DNA of 64,000 nt from G963677185 sp963677185 (GTDB lineage: Bacteria; Bacillota; Syntrophomonadia; Syntrophomonadales; Syntrophomonadaceae). Of this stretch, positions 1 to 8,590 are shown one piece after another. The stretch spans positions 248,001 to 312,000 of the forward strand of contig OY781889.1 in NCBI GenBank assembly GCA_963677185.1, in the 5' to 3' direction. Both the position numbers and the translations under genes were made by a program. Positions within the stretch are counted from its first letter, which is position 1, and each line of letters starts with the position of its first letter. Under the pieces are notes generated by a model that saw only the letters and a program-made list of their open reading frames with translations, was not told the origin of the DNA and made no database searches.

Positions 1-777
1 TTTAAAAACATCGCCAGCAGCCGGGCTGGCCAGGAAATCCAGGAACTTCTGGGCTTCAGCAGCGTTTTTACTGGCTTTGATGACGGCAGCCGGGTATACA
101 ATCGCCTTATGCGAATCCGCAGGCGCCGTAGCCGCTACCGTAACTTTAGAATTGCCCTGGGCATCGGATGTATACACAACCCCGGCATCGGCATTGCCGC
201 TTTCCACCCAGGCCAGCACTTCCTTTACATCCTTGCCGTAAACCGCCTTGGCTTTTACTTGATCAAGAATTTTCATACTGGTTAAGGTTTCTTCGGCATA
301 CTGTCCGGCCGGCACGCTGCCTGGCTCACCCAGCCCTACTTTAGCCACTTTGTCAGTTGCCAGATCGGCAAAACTGGTTATCCCCGTTTTGCCTGCAGGA
401 ACGACCAGCACCAGCTCGTTGCCTAAAAGCTTAATTATGCTGCTGTCATTTAGCAAGCCTCCGGTTTTCAATGCATCCATCTGTTTCTGACCGGCCGAAA
501 TAAATACATCTACTGGCGCCCCTTCTTCAATCTGTTTCTGAAGAGAACCCGATGATCCGTAATTGATTACCAGCTTAATATTGGAATGGTCTTTTTCATA
601 TGCAGCCTTCAGATCATTCATGGCGCTGGTCAGGCTGGCGGCTGCAGATATGTTCAATTCCACCGGTGTTGCCGTCGTATTCCCGGTCTTTGATGTGTCA
701 GTCGCAGTCCCGCCTCCGCAACCAGCGACTAAAACCATGAAGCATAACAACAATATTAGTGAATAAATCCTTTTCAA
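1..777 (-). CDS. modA: Molybdate ABC transporter substrate-binding lipoprotein ModA (C-terminus cut by window edge)
   Basis: Reading the minus strand from a TTG start at 777 gives an open frame to the window edge. A strong ribosome site (GGAGGAG, 783-789) lies 5 bases upstream of the TTG. The N-terminus is a lipoprotein signal: KR, a hydrophobic stretch, then lipobox LVAGC. The mature part has the ModA signature: 'ISAAASLTSAMNDL' near the start, 'INYGSSGSLQKQIEEGAPVDVFISA', 'PAGK' and 'YGKDVKEVLAWVESGNADAGVVYTSDA' (each is a fragment seen in translation). The family binds molybdate or tungstate outside the membrane and delivers it to ModBC, which should lie beyond the left edge. About 259 residues are visible, close to the full family length, so only a few are missing. 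The formate dehydrogenase next door needs Mo or W, which fits. Confidence 0.93.
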   Translation of the reverse strand, partial: MKRIYSLILLLCFMVLVAGCGGGTATDTSKTGNTTATPVELNISAAASLTSAMNDLKAAYEKDHSNIKLVINYGSSGSLQKQIEEGAPVDVFISAGQKQMDALKTGGLLNDSSIIKLLGNELVLVVPAGKTGITSFADLATDKVAKVGLGEPGSVPAGQYAEETLTSMKILDQVKAKAVYGKDVKEVLAWVESGNADAGVVYTSDAQGNSKVTVAATAPADSHKAIVYPAAVIKASKNAAEAQKFLDFLASPAAGDVFK

Positions 778-854
778 AAATACTCCTCCGTTCTTTTCCA
801 AAACATTTACCGCCCCTTTTCGCTTGCTGCTTTCCGCCCGGCAGAACTCCTGAT

Positions 855-883
855 ATGATAACACATCATTACGTAACATTAAA
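855..883 (-). promoter_or_regulatory. Candidate modA promoter with palindrome in the spacer
   Basis: On the minus strand a -35-like TTTAAT (883-878) is separated by 17 bases from TATCAT (860-855), which is preceded by TG as in an extended -10. The palindrome TTACGTAA (869-876) sits inside the spacer, and TAACA occurs three times around it. That is a plausible operator position for the divergent regulator. Assignment is by inspection only. Confidence 0.45.
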
Positions 884-983
884 TAACAAAGGTAGCCGCA
901 CCTTGGCGTTTTTCCTTTTTTTGTTTCTTTTTGTTGTTTTGCTTCCAAACGTCCAGTATGCTTCCTTTCCTTCCTTTCTTCTG

Positions 984-992
984 TGGTATAAT
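984..992 (+). promoter_or_regulatory. Extended -10 promoter of the divergent regulator
   Basis: TG-G-TATAAT (TATAAT at 987-992) lies 36 bases before the chosen GTG start of the HTH/PBP-like gene. No good -35 hexamer is present at the expected place, which is usual for extended -10 promoters. Confidence 0.5.
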
Positions 993-1027
993 CGGAAAAA
1001 CTGATTATTATGCCGGAGGTGCCAGCT

Positions 1028-2011
1028 GTGTCCATCGACAACTCCCTTACCCCGGAAGAAGTCGCTGCTATTCTGCGAATTAAAAAGAACACCGTCTACG
1101 AGCTTATTAAACGCGGCGATTTGGCCGCTTACCGCATTGGCCGCAAGTATCGCATAGAGAAAAACGCCGTGGAAGCATATAAGCATCAAGCCCAGGGCGG
1201 GCATAAAACCGCCCGCGGCGAGGCGTCGCCGCTCACTGTTCAGACCCATTTCGATGCAGCCTATGCAGTGGAGAATCAGTTATACGGCCGTCAGGATGCT
1301 TTAAGCGGAAGTGTAGTCATATGCGGGCTGGATATCATTCTGGACGTTATGGCCAAGTGCCTGGAAAGTAAAGCCGGCCGGTTGAAAGTGTACCGCAAAA
1401 ATGCCGGCAGCTTTGCAGGACTGAATGCCCTTTATCAGCTTGAGGCAGACGTAGCCGGAGTCCATCTGTGGGACTCGGACACGGACACCTATAATGTTCC
1501 ATATATCCGGCGCTTGCTGCCCGGCATTCCGGTGACGGTTGTTCACCTGGCAACTCGCTGGCAGGGCCTTTACGTGCAGGCCGGCAATCCTCTGAAAATC
1601 CTCGATTGGACAGATCTGAACCGGGATGAAGTGCGTTTTATAAACCGTGAACCCGGGTGCGGAGCCCGGGTGCTGCTTGACGAGAAGATTTTGGCGCTGG
1701 GCCTGGATCGTGACCATATAAACGGCTATCACCGCATTGAACACTCCCACCTGGCGGTTGCCAGTGCAGTGGCCCGCGGCAGCGCCGATGCTGGAGTGGG
1801 GATTCAGAAGGCTGCTCTGCAGGTGCGTGATGTGGACTTTATTCCGCTGCAGCAAGAGCGCTATGAACTGGCTATTCTCCGTGATCCGCAGCACGCCAGA
1901 CTGCTGGACGCAATCATGGAAATCCTTAATTCGCATGAATTCATGCAGGAAATTTCGGGGCTGGGGGATTATGATCTCAGCGACCTGGGTAAAATCACGG
2001 CACGGCTGTAG
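1028..2011 (+). CDS. One-component regulator: excisionase-type HTH fused to a PBP-like domain (probable molybdate/tungstate response)
   Basis: Residues about 1-55 are an excisionase/MerR-like helix-turn-helix (LTPEEVAAILRIKKNTVYEL, then GRKYRI). The rest is a periplasmic-binding-protein-like domain of the kind found in molybdate-metabolism regulators (PF12727-like), with VVICGLDIILDVMAKCL near its start and SHLAVASAVARGSADAGVG in the second lobe. No signal peptide or membrane segment is present, so it acts in the cytoplasm. The start is GTG at 1028 because GGAGGT (1015-1020) lies 7 bases upstream; an in-frame ATG at 1010 would place that site inside the gene. It is divergent from modA and convergent with fdhD (4-base gap). 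The context suggests it senses oxyanion or cofactor status and controls modA; the ligand is inference. Confidence 0.8.
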   Translation: MSIDNSLTPEEVAAILRIKKNTVYELIKRGDLAAYRIGRKYRIEKNAVEAYKHQAQGGHKTARGEASPLTVQTHFDAAYAVENQLYGRQDALSGSVVICGLDIILDVMAKCLESKAGRLKVYRKNAGSFAGLNALYQLEADVAGVHLWDSDTDTYNVPYIRRLLPGIPVTVVHLATRWQGLYVQAGNPLKILDWTDLNRDEVRFINREPGCGARVLLDEKILALGLDRDHINGYHRIEHSHLAVASAVARGSADAGVGIQKAALQVRDVDFIPLQQERYELAILRDPQHARLLDAIMEILNSHEFMQEISGLGDYDLSDLGKITARL

Positions 2012-2015
2012 GATT

Positions 2016-2792
2016 CTAAACCTCAATCCTTTCCGGATGGGTGTACAGGTTGAAGCGCTCCCCCCTGGCAAAACCAACGATAGTAATGCCCATTTCTTCA
2101 GCAAGTTCGACCGTCTTCAGAGTCGGGGCCGAGCGGGACAGCACCAGAGGAACCCCGTTTTGAACCGCTTTCATGAGTATTTCTCCGGCAATACGGCCGC
2201 TCAGTACCAGGCATTTGTCTTCCAGGGACACGCGATGCCGAAATGCCCAGCCAAATGCTTTATCTACTGCATTATGCCGGCCTATATCCTCATATCTTGC
2301 CATGAGCCGGTCTGCCTGGCCAAGCCCGGCGCTGTGCACCCCACCGGTTTTTTTGAATGTATCCGCCTGGTCATCCAGTTCGGTAATCAGCTTCAATAAA
2401 TTCCGGGCGCTGAATTTGAGCCCGCTTCCTGCGGCATTCCCTGGCGAAATCCCCGGGGACAGCATCCCCTTTCCAAGACAGGTGTTAACATAGCGAACAG
2501 TGCTTTTTCCTTCGTCCTTAACAGGATGCCTGGTTTCAATCCATACCTGGTCACCAGGGCGAAGCTCAGCCGAGAGCAGATCATCATACTCTGTCAGAAT
2601 GCCTTCCGCCAGCAGATAACCAACCGCCAGATCAACCAGGTCACGCGGAGAGCAGGCTATCTGGACCAGCTCCCGGCGGTTGACAAAAATGCTGAGCTGG
2701 GCTTCAATTACCACGGGATCGCATATGCCCTCTAATTGCCCCCCTCGGTATCTCCACATCGCTCTATTTTTGTATAAGCTGGAATCTTCCAT
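2016..2792 (-). CDS. fdhD: FdhD, sulfurtransferase for formate dehydrogenase
   Basis: FdhD carries sulfur from a cysteine desulfurase to the Mo/W-bisMGD cofactor, which formate dehydrogenase needs for activity. Visible family marks are YEDIGRHNAVDKAFGWA, LSGRIAGEILMKA, GVPLVLSRSAPT and the C-terminal GFARGERFNLYTHPERI. The sulfur-carrying loop reads NTCLGKGM, so only one of the two cysteines of the E. coli CxxC is present, as in many clostridial members. The start is taken as the second of two adjacent ATGs (2792), 7 bases after GGGAGG; ATG at 2795 is equally possible. It lies downstream of the channel gene on the same strand but is separated from it by a hairpin and a palindromic repeat, so it probably has its own promoter. 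Confidence 0.93.
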   Translation of the reverse strand: MEDSSLYKNRAMWRYRGGQLEGICDPVVIEAQLSIFVNRRELVQIACSPRDLVDLAVGYLLAEGILTEYDDLLSAELRPGDQVWIETRHPVKDEGKSTVRYVNTCLGKGMLSPGISPGNAAGSGLKFSARNLLKLITELDDQADTFKKTGGVHSAGLGQADRLMARYEDIGRHNAVDKAFGWAFRHRVSLEDKCLVLSGRIAGEILMKAVQNGVPLVLSRSAPTLKTVELAEEMGITIVGFARGERFNLYTHPERIEV

Positions 2793-2828
2793 CATGCTGC
2801 CTCCCAAATCCTCGTTCGGGCACTGCAA

Positions 2829-2869
2829 AGGTTTTAAATCACCAGAACCGTCCCCGAGATTTAAAACCT
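2829..2869. repeat. Dispersed palindromic repeat, copy 1 (core GGGACGGTTC)
   Basis: Twelve-base perfect arms AGGTTTTAAATC (2829-2840) and GATTTAAAACCT (2858-2869) enclose a 17-base loop containing the core GGGACGGTTC (on the minus strand). The same AAATC...core...GATTT plan recurs at 41912-41942 and 56951-56985. Confidence 0.8.
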
Positions 2870-2964
2870 ATGCAATACCCGCAATCGTAAAGCTGTATAA
2901 TTATTAAACCACACAGCCATCAAACCTTCCAGGCGTAAACACTGGCTTCTTCATGAGCATATTA

Positions 2965-2999
2965 AGCGGGCGGCTCCCGCTTTCCGGAAGCCGCCCGCT
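2965..2999 (-). terminator. Hairpin after the formate channel gene
   Basis: AGCGGGCGGCT (2965-2975) pairs perfectly over 11 bases with AGCCGCCCGCT (2989-2999), 25 bases past the stop of the channel gene at 3025. The downstream T tract is weak (TTAATAT), so it could be a terminator or an mRNA-stabilising end. Confidence 0.6.
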
Positions 3000-3024
3000 G
3001 GTCAGTTTCTATTAACGTTCAGAA

Positions 3025-3942
3025 CTAGTCGTTCTTCTTGAGGTAAGCATACCAGTAGAGGCTGCCCACGAAGAAGCCGCCGCCTACGATGTTGCCAAGG
3101 GTTACAGGGATCAGGTTGTTGATCAGGAAGGTCGGCCAGGTGAAGCTGGCGCCTACGGCTGCTCTGAACTTGTCCATCGCAGCAATCGCTTCCGGTGAAG
3201 TGGCCGCAGCGGCCAGGTCTTTGCTCAGTGAACCTTTGGCAGCTACGTCCAGAACTCCCTGGATGTGTGATACTTCGATGCCCAGAGGAATAAAGAACAT
3301 GTTGGCTACGCTATGCTCAAATCCGCTGGCTACGAATGCCATGATCGGGAACCAGATAGCCCATACTTTGCCGATTACGTCCTTGCTGGCCAGTGCCAAC
3401 CATACTGCCATACATACCAGCCAGTTGCAAAGGATACCTCTGCAGAAAGCAGCTGTCCAGCTCAGGCTTAATTTGCCCTTGGCTATAGCTATTGATTTGG
3501 CGCCCACCGCTCCGTTGAACAGACCGATGGCTCCGTCTCCGGTATAGAAGGCGAATACTATTAGATACACGAGTAACAGTGAACCGATGAAGTTGGCTAT
3601 CCAGACCAGGGTCCAGTTCTTTAACACGTCTCCCCAGCCTATGGTTCCGTCTAAAGCTCCTATCACCATAAACATGTTGTTGCCGGTGAACAGTTCCGAA
3701 CCGCCGATTACGACGAGCATCAGGCCTACGGCGAATACGCCGCCGAACAGCAGCTGGCCAAAGCCGTTGCCGATAAATCCAGAGGTGTCACAACCGATTG
3801 TGGTAGCCAGATTGGCCCCGAAACCGATGTAAACACCGGCCAGGAGGCCCAGTACCATGGTCTTGCCGAAGGTCAAGTCGGCCTTTTTGCTGCTGGCACC
3901 TGCACTGGCAGAAGCAACTTCCGCGGGCATTAATATTGTCAT
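3025..3942 (-). CDS. focA: Formate/nitrite transporter family channel, probable formate channel
   Basis: The protein has 305 residues and about six membrane helices of the FNT aquaporin-like fold. Family marks include GLLAGVYIGFGANLATT in helix 1, GSELFTGNNMF (the omega-loop region), AFCRGILCNWLVCMAVW, GFEHSVANMFFIPLG (pore histidine) and GNIVGGGFFVGSLYWYAYL. The family conducts small monovalent anions (formate, nitrite, hydrosulfide). The position directly behind the formate dehydrogenase genes argues for formate. The start is ATG 3942, with a purine-rich ribosome site (AAAGGAAG) about 9 bases upstream; longer in-frame starts lack one. The 218-base spacer from fdhA holds hairpins, so expression may be set apart from the enzyme. 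Confidence 0.9.
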   Translation of the reverse strand: MTILMPAEVASASAGASSKKADLTFGKTMVLGLLAGVYIGFGANLATTIGCDTSGFIGNGFGQLLFGGVFAVGLMLVVIGGSELFTGNNMFMVIGALDGTIGWGDVLKNWTLVWIANFIGSLLLVYLIVFAFYTGDGAIGLFNGAVGAKSIAIAKGKLSLSWTAAFCRGILCNWLVCMAVWLALASKDVIGKVWAIWFPIMAFVASGFEHSVANMFFIPLGIEVSHIQGVLDVAAKGSLSKDLAAAATSPEAIAAMDKFRAAVGASFTWPTFLINNLIPVTLGNIVGGGFFVGSLYWYAYLKKND

Positions 3943-4029
3943 TTGTGTTTTCTTCCTTTCTAATCTGTATAATTCTTGCTTTCGATGACGTAGAGCAGCG
4001 GAACTCAAGCGTCATCTGTCCGAGATTTG

Positions 4030-4093
4030 GCAGTGACCGGCTCACATCTTCCGGTCGGTCATCTGCCGCCTTCCAGGAGAACCGCCCTCCTGG
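4030..4093 (-). other. Two hairpins in the fdhA-focA spacer
   Basis: On the fdhA-to-focA transcript the first hairpin is CCAGGAG/CTCCTGG (4093-4087 with 4079-4073). The second, bulged one pairs the GCAGATGACCG side (4066-4051) with GCCGGTCACTGC (4041-4030). Neither is followed by a U tract. They may be processing or stability elements giving focA a different level from fdhA. Confidence 0.4.
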
Positions 4094-4160
4094 CATAGTA
4101 TAAGTAAGCCAAAAGCCCCCTTTCATCAGTAAATTTAATATTACTGCCGCCGGTGCGGAC

Positions 4161-6863
4161 TTATATCTTCTCTACCCTGGCCGCCGATACCTTGTATTCA
4201 GGAATCTTGGCAACCGGATCCAGGGAATCCGCATTGGTCAACCAGTTTATCGCGGTTTCCGCAAAATGAAATGTAGTAAATACTACGTTATCAGCAATGC
4301 CTTCCGTAATGTAGGCGGGCATTTCCAGGCTGCCTCTCCTGGTCGTGATCCGGACCTTTTCACCGTTAACCACATTTAGCTGGGCAGCAAAAGCCGGATT
4401 CAGTTCCAGGCGAGCGGCCGGTTCGTACTGATCCAGGGCCTTCGCTTTCCTGGTCATGGTCCCGGTGTGATAATGGAACAGGCTGCGCCCTGTAGTCAAA
4501 ATCACCGGATATTCTTCATCGGGATTTTCAACCGCCGCTTTAAATTCAATGGCAGTGAATAATCCTTTACCCCGGCTAAACTTGCCGTCTTTATGGAGGA
4601 ACCCGGTGCCAGGGTGTTCAGCAGTCGGGCAGGGCCACTGCAGTCCGCGGCCTTCCAGCCGTTCATAGCTCATACCCGCGTAAGACGGGGTCAGGCTGCA
4701 TATTTCTTCAAATACCTGCTGTGGTGAGTCATAATCCATCGCATAACCCATTTTCGCTGATAAATCGCAGAATATTTGCCAGTCCGCCCTGGCGTTTCCA
4801 GGAGGATCGATGGCTTTGCGCACTCGCTGCACCCGTCTTTCGGTGTTGGAGAAGGTGCCGTCCTTTTCAGCGAAACTGGCGCCTGGCAGTACAACATCAG
4901 CCAGAGCAGCGGTTTCGGTCAGGAATATATCCTGTACCACCAACAATTCAAGTTTTTCAAGTGCTTCTTGAACGTGGTGCAGATCCGGATCACTCATCAT
5001 GGGATTTTCTCCGAATACATACAAAGCCTTGACGTCTCCATGGTGAGCCTTGTTAATAACCTCGGTGAGAACCAGCCCGTTCTGTCCGGAAAGGCTGACT
5101 CCCCAGGCATTTTCAAATTTCTTGCGGGCGTCTTCGTTAGTTACGGCTTGATAACCGGTGAAAACAACCGGCAGTGCGCCCATATCGCAGGCTCCCTGAA
5201 CGTTGTTCTGACCACGCAGGGGATTGACTCCGGCGCCGGCCTTGCCCAGGTTGCCGGTCAGCATAGCCAGGTTGCACACTGATTTAACATTGTCGGTTCC
5301 AGTGCTGTGCTGGGTCAAGCCCATAGCATAACAGATTGGAGCTGGACCGCAGGTGGCGTAAATTCTCGCTGCCTTGCGAATATCTTCGGCTGGAACCGAA
5401 GTAATTTTTTCCGCCCATTCAGGTGTGCATCCAGCCACTACCCTGGCCATATCTTCGAAACCTTCGGTGTTCTCTTCAACGAACTTCATATCAGCCAGGC
5501 CTTCAGTAATAATTACGTTCATCATAGCATTGACCAGGGCTACATCCGTTCCTGGAAGATGCCTCATATAAACATCGGCAATACTTGCCAGGTCGGTATA
5601 GCGAGGATCGGCTACAACCAGCTTGGCTCCGTTTTTCAGTACGTTCTTTTTAATTTTCATTCCTATGACCGGATGATTATCCGTGGTATTTGAACCTATA
5701 ACAAAGAATCCGCGCGAATCTTCTTCCATCTCATTTATGGCATTTGTCATGGCGCCACTACCAAATGCTGCCCCCAGACCGGCGACAGTAACGGAGTGTC
5801 AGAGACGGGCGCAATGGTCGACATTGTTGGTTCCCAGTACTGCCCTGGTAAGCTTCTGCGCCAGGTAGTTTTCTTCATTGGTAGTGCGGGCCGACGAAAA
5901 CATTGCAATCGAATCCGGACCGCTTTCCTTTTTAATACTGGAAAGTTTTTCAGCGATATATCCCAGGGCTTCATCCCATGAAGCTTCGCGCAGTTCGCCG
6001 TTTTCCCTGATCAGCGGGTTGGTCAGCCTTTCCGGCGAATTGATGAAATCCCATCCAAACCTGCCTTTTACGCATAAAGCTCCCCGGTTGACCGGACTCC
6101 AATCCTCCGAGCGATTGGAAGTAACACCCACCACCTCGTTGTCCTTGGTGTTGAGTTCTAATGTACATCCTGTGCCGCAGTAAGTGCAGGTCGTAAGGAC
6201 CTTTTCCACTTCATAATCGCGGCCTTTGCGGGCGCTGACTTTACTGTTCAAAGCTCCCACCGGGCAAACCATGACACACTGTCCGCAGAATACGCAAGGC
6301 GAGTCCGTCAGGTCGCCATTAAAAGCCGTTGAAATCCTGGCATGATGGCCACGATCTTTTACGTTTATGGCTCTGGCCACGGTGATTTCCTCACAAGCCC
6401 TCACACAGCGGGTGCACATAATGCACTTGTTGTAATCCCTTTCGATAAAAGGATTGGAATCGCAAATCGGATAATGATAGGCACCGCCTTCGGTAAAACG
6501 GCTGTCCTTGACTCCATATTGGTAAAGGTAATCCTGGAACTTGCAGCTGCTGGTTTTTTCACAGGTCATACACTGAAAATCGTGATTGGCGGCCAGCAGT
6601 TCCAATATGACTTTGCGGGCTGCCACAATATTGGGGCTTTCGGTTTCTATAATCATGCCGTTTTCTGCAGGGGTAACACAAGAAGCAGCATATAGCGGGC
6701 GGTTTTTAACTTCCACAACGCACATTCTGCAGGAACCGGCTAATCTTAACTGGGGATCATAGCAAAGAGTCGGTATTTCAATCCCGTTTTTCTGACAGGC
6801 TTCCAGAATAGTCTGGCCCTTGGGAACCTGGTACTCTTTGCCATTAATGGTTAAAGTAAGCAT
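4161..6863 (-). CDS. fdhA: Selenocysteine formate dehydrogenase, catalytic (alpha) subunit with NuoG-like N-terminus
   Basis: One 900-residue protein encoded across an in-frame TGA (5799-5801) read as selenocysteine 355. The reading DHCARL-U-HSVTVAGLGAAFGSGAMTN is the typical Sec site of formate dehydrogenases. The N-terminal 220 residues are NuoG-like: a [2Fe-2S] site (C34, C45, C48, C62), a His/Cys [4Fe-4S] site, and two ferredoxin-type clusters (CIMCTRCVRAC and CVFCGQCVMVCPVGAL). Next comes CTYCGTGCTLEL, the [4Fe-4S] site next to the Mo/W-bisMGD pocket, and a molybdopterin-binding C-terminus. It interconverts formate and CO2, passing electrons to the NuoF- and NuoE-like subunits encoded just upstream (23 bases to the NuoF gene). 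A naive caller would report two truncated ORFs. Confidence 0.96.
5768..5801 (-). promoter_or_regulatory. Sec UGA codon and bacterial SECIS hairpin of fdhA
   Basis: UGA (5801-5799) is followed after 10 bases by stem CTGTC (5788-5784) paired with GGCAG (5772-5768). Above a G/G mismatch, two C-G pairs close the loop GGTCT (5780-5776). The loop matches the GGUCU apical loop of E. coli fdhF, which binds the selenocysteine elongation factor SelB. Distance and loop support programmed readthrough rather than a nonsense mutation. Confidence 0.85.
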
Positions 6864-6886
6864 TCCTGGTCCTCCTTTCCCTTATA

Positions 6887-8119
6887 TTAATGGACGCCTG
6901 AGGCCAGCAATTTCCGCTGGTATTCGTGCCGGAAATGCCTTACGGTTGTAAGAATCGGAGATGGCGCCGCCTGTCCCAGTCCGCATAAGCAAGCCTTTTC
7001 CATTACCTGCCCGAGCTGGACCATCTTGTCGACATCGGCTTCACTGGCCTCTCCGTTATTTATTTTTCTCATAATCTGATGGGCGCGGAAGGTTCCTTCC
7101 CGGCAGGGATTGCATTTTCCGCAGGATTCATGCTCGAAGAATTTGGCGATCCGGGTCACTACGTCCACAATGTCCCTGGTTTCGTCCATAACAAGAACCG
7201 CTCCGGTTCCCAGGCTCAAGCCGGCATTGCGCATGGAGTCGAAATCCAGGGGAGTGTCAAGAAGGGATTCCGGTATGAAACAACCTGATGTACCGCCTAT
7301 TTGCACTGCTTTAATCTTTTTGCCGTCGCGGATTCCTCCACCCAAATCATAGACCAGTTCTCTTACAGTGGTGTCGGTAGTCACTTCAAAAAAGGTCCGA
7401 TTGACCACATCGCCGGTCAGGGTAAACACCTTGGTGCCGGGATAGCTTCCAGCGCCAATGGCTTTAAACCAATCCGCTCCTTTTTCCACAATGGAGGGCA
7501 GGTTGGCAAATGTTTCCACATTATTAACTACCGTGGGTTTGCCCCACAATCCGGCAACACCTGGAAATGGCGGTTTAAACCGCGGTTCACCGCGATGGCC
7601 TTCAATAGACTCGATTAACGCTGTTTCTTCGCCGCATACATAGGCGCCTCCACCCATGCGGACTTCAATATCAAAACCACCCAGCACGCCACTGGTGCGG
7701 GCCTGTTCAATAGCCTTATTCAAATGTTCGACAACATAAGGATACTCACCGCGGCAATATATATATCCCTGGACTGCGTTAATGGCTGTGCCGCAGATCG
7801 CCATGCCTTCAATCAGGCTCTGGGGATCTTTTTCGACAATTATCCGGTCCTTGTAGGTTCCTGGCTCGCCTTCGTCCAGGTTGCATACTACATATCTAAT
7901 ATCTCCGTCCTGGGGTACAAAGCTCCATTTCATGCCGGCATTGAAACCTGCTCCGCCTCGTCCCCTCAAGTTGGCTGCCTTGACCTCGTCAATCAGCGCT
8001 TTGCGGTCCATTTTTTGAGCTTTGGCCAGCGCCTGATAGCCGCCAGCTTTAATATAGCTGTTTATATCCAGCGGATCGATTTTATCCGCATTCTTCAGCA
8101 CAATTCGCATTTCAGCCAT
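6887..8119 (-). CDS. NuoF-like NAD(P)H-binding flavoprotein subunit of formate dehydrogenase
   Basis: The 410-residue protein carries FMN and NAD(H) and links the iron-sulfur chain of FdhA to NAD. Marks are GRGGAGFNAGMKW (FMN site), GGGAYVCGEETALIESIEG (nucleotide site), KPTVVNNVETFANLP, and the [4Fe-4S] N3-type site ESCGKCNPCREGT plus CLCG. It stops soon after this cluster. The N-terminal thioredoxin-like [2Fe-2S] domain and the C-terminal 2x[4Fe-4S] ferredoxin domain found in many bifurcating HydB/HylB proteins are absent, so the size matches a plain NuoF. The start is ATG 8119, 7 bases after GGAGG; an ATG two codons earlier sits too close to it. It is in one operon with the NuoE-like gene (24-base gap) and fdhA. 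Confidence 0.92.
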   Translation of the reverse strand: MAEMRIVLKNADKIDPLDINSYIKAGGYQALAKAQKMDRKALIDEVKAANLRGRGGAGFNAGMKWSFVPQDGDIRYVVCNLDEGEPGTYKDRIIVEKDPQSLIEGMAICGTAINAVQGYIYCRGEYPYVVEHLNKAIEQARTSGVLGGFDIEVRMGGGAYVCGEETALIESIEGHRGEPRFKPPFPGVAGLWGKPTVVNNVETFANLPSIVEKGADWFKAIGAGSYPGTKVFTLTGDVVNRTFFEVTTDTTVRELVYDLGGGIRDGKKIKAVQIGGTSGCFIPESLLDTPLDFDSMRNAGLSLGTGAVLVMDETRDIVDVVTRIAKFFEHESCGKCNPCREGTFRAHQIMRKINNGEASEADVDKMVQLGQVMEKACLCGLGQAAPSPILTTVRHFRHEYQRKLLASGVH

Positions 8120-8143
8120 GTGCATACCTCCTTTCTTAGAGGA

Positions 8144-8590
8144 TTATTTACATTTTGACAAAACTAGAGCCACCTGTTCTTCAGTAATGCCATGGTAGGG
8201 CACGCTGTTAATGGTGACTACCGGTGTTTCCTGGCACTGGCCAACGCATTCGGTCAGCTCCAGGGTAAATTTTCCGTCTGAAGTCGTCTGCCCCACTTCA
8301 ATACCCAGCTGCTTTTCGAAAGCCTTGATAACCTTATCCGCCCCGGCTATATGGCAGGGAGCGCTTTCACACATGCGGATAATATATTTGCCTCTCGGTT
8401 CAGTCGACAGGTACGAATAGAATGTGGCAACTCCGTATGCCTGGGCTTCTGACAGGCCGAAAACACGTGCAGCTTCTTCAATGGCTCCTTTGGGAATATA
8501 ATTGAATTCCTTCTGCAGAGCATGATAGGCTTCAATGACTCCTCCAGGCTTGTTCGAATAGCCTGCGATTATATCCTTGAAGTTCGCCAT
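8144..8590 (-). CDS. NuoE-like [2Fe-2S] thioredoxin-fold subunit of formate dehydrogenase
   Basis: The 148-residue protein matches the 24-kDa NuoE/HydA-associated family. An N-terminal helical part (PGGVIEAYHALQKEFNYIP, GVATFYSYL) is followed by a thioredoxin-like domain with the four [2Fe-2S] ligands in C-x4-C (CESAPC) and C-x3-C (CVGQC) spacing. It is the first gene of the FDH operon. The ribosome site AGGAGG lies about 8 bases before the ATG. Together with the next two genes it forms an NAD-linked, soluble three-subunit formate dehydrogenase; no signal peptide is present, so the complex should be cytoplasmic. Confidence 0.92.
   Translation of the reverse strand: MANFKDIIAGYSNKPGGVIEAYHALQKEFNYIPKGAIEEAARVFGLSEAQAYGVATFYSYLSTEPRGKYIIRMCESAPCHIAGADKVIKAFEKQLGIEVGQTTSDGKFTLELTECVGQCQETPVVTINSVPYHGITEEQVALVLSKCK

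Noticed and set aside
869..1249. Minus-strand frame in the modA-regulator spacer
   Set aside because: It overlaps the real regulator gene and promoter region and has no protein-like pattern.
4161..6863. Formate dehydrogenase alpha as a pseudogene with a nonsense mutation
   Set aside because: The TGA is exactly at the known Sec site, both halves are intact and in one frame, and a SECIS-like hairpin follows.
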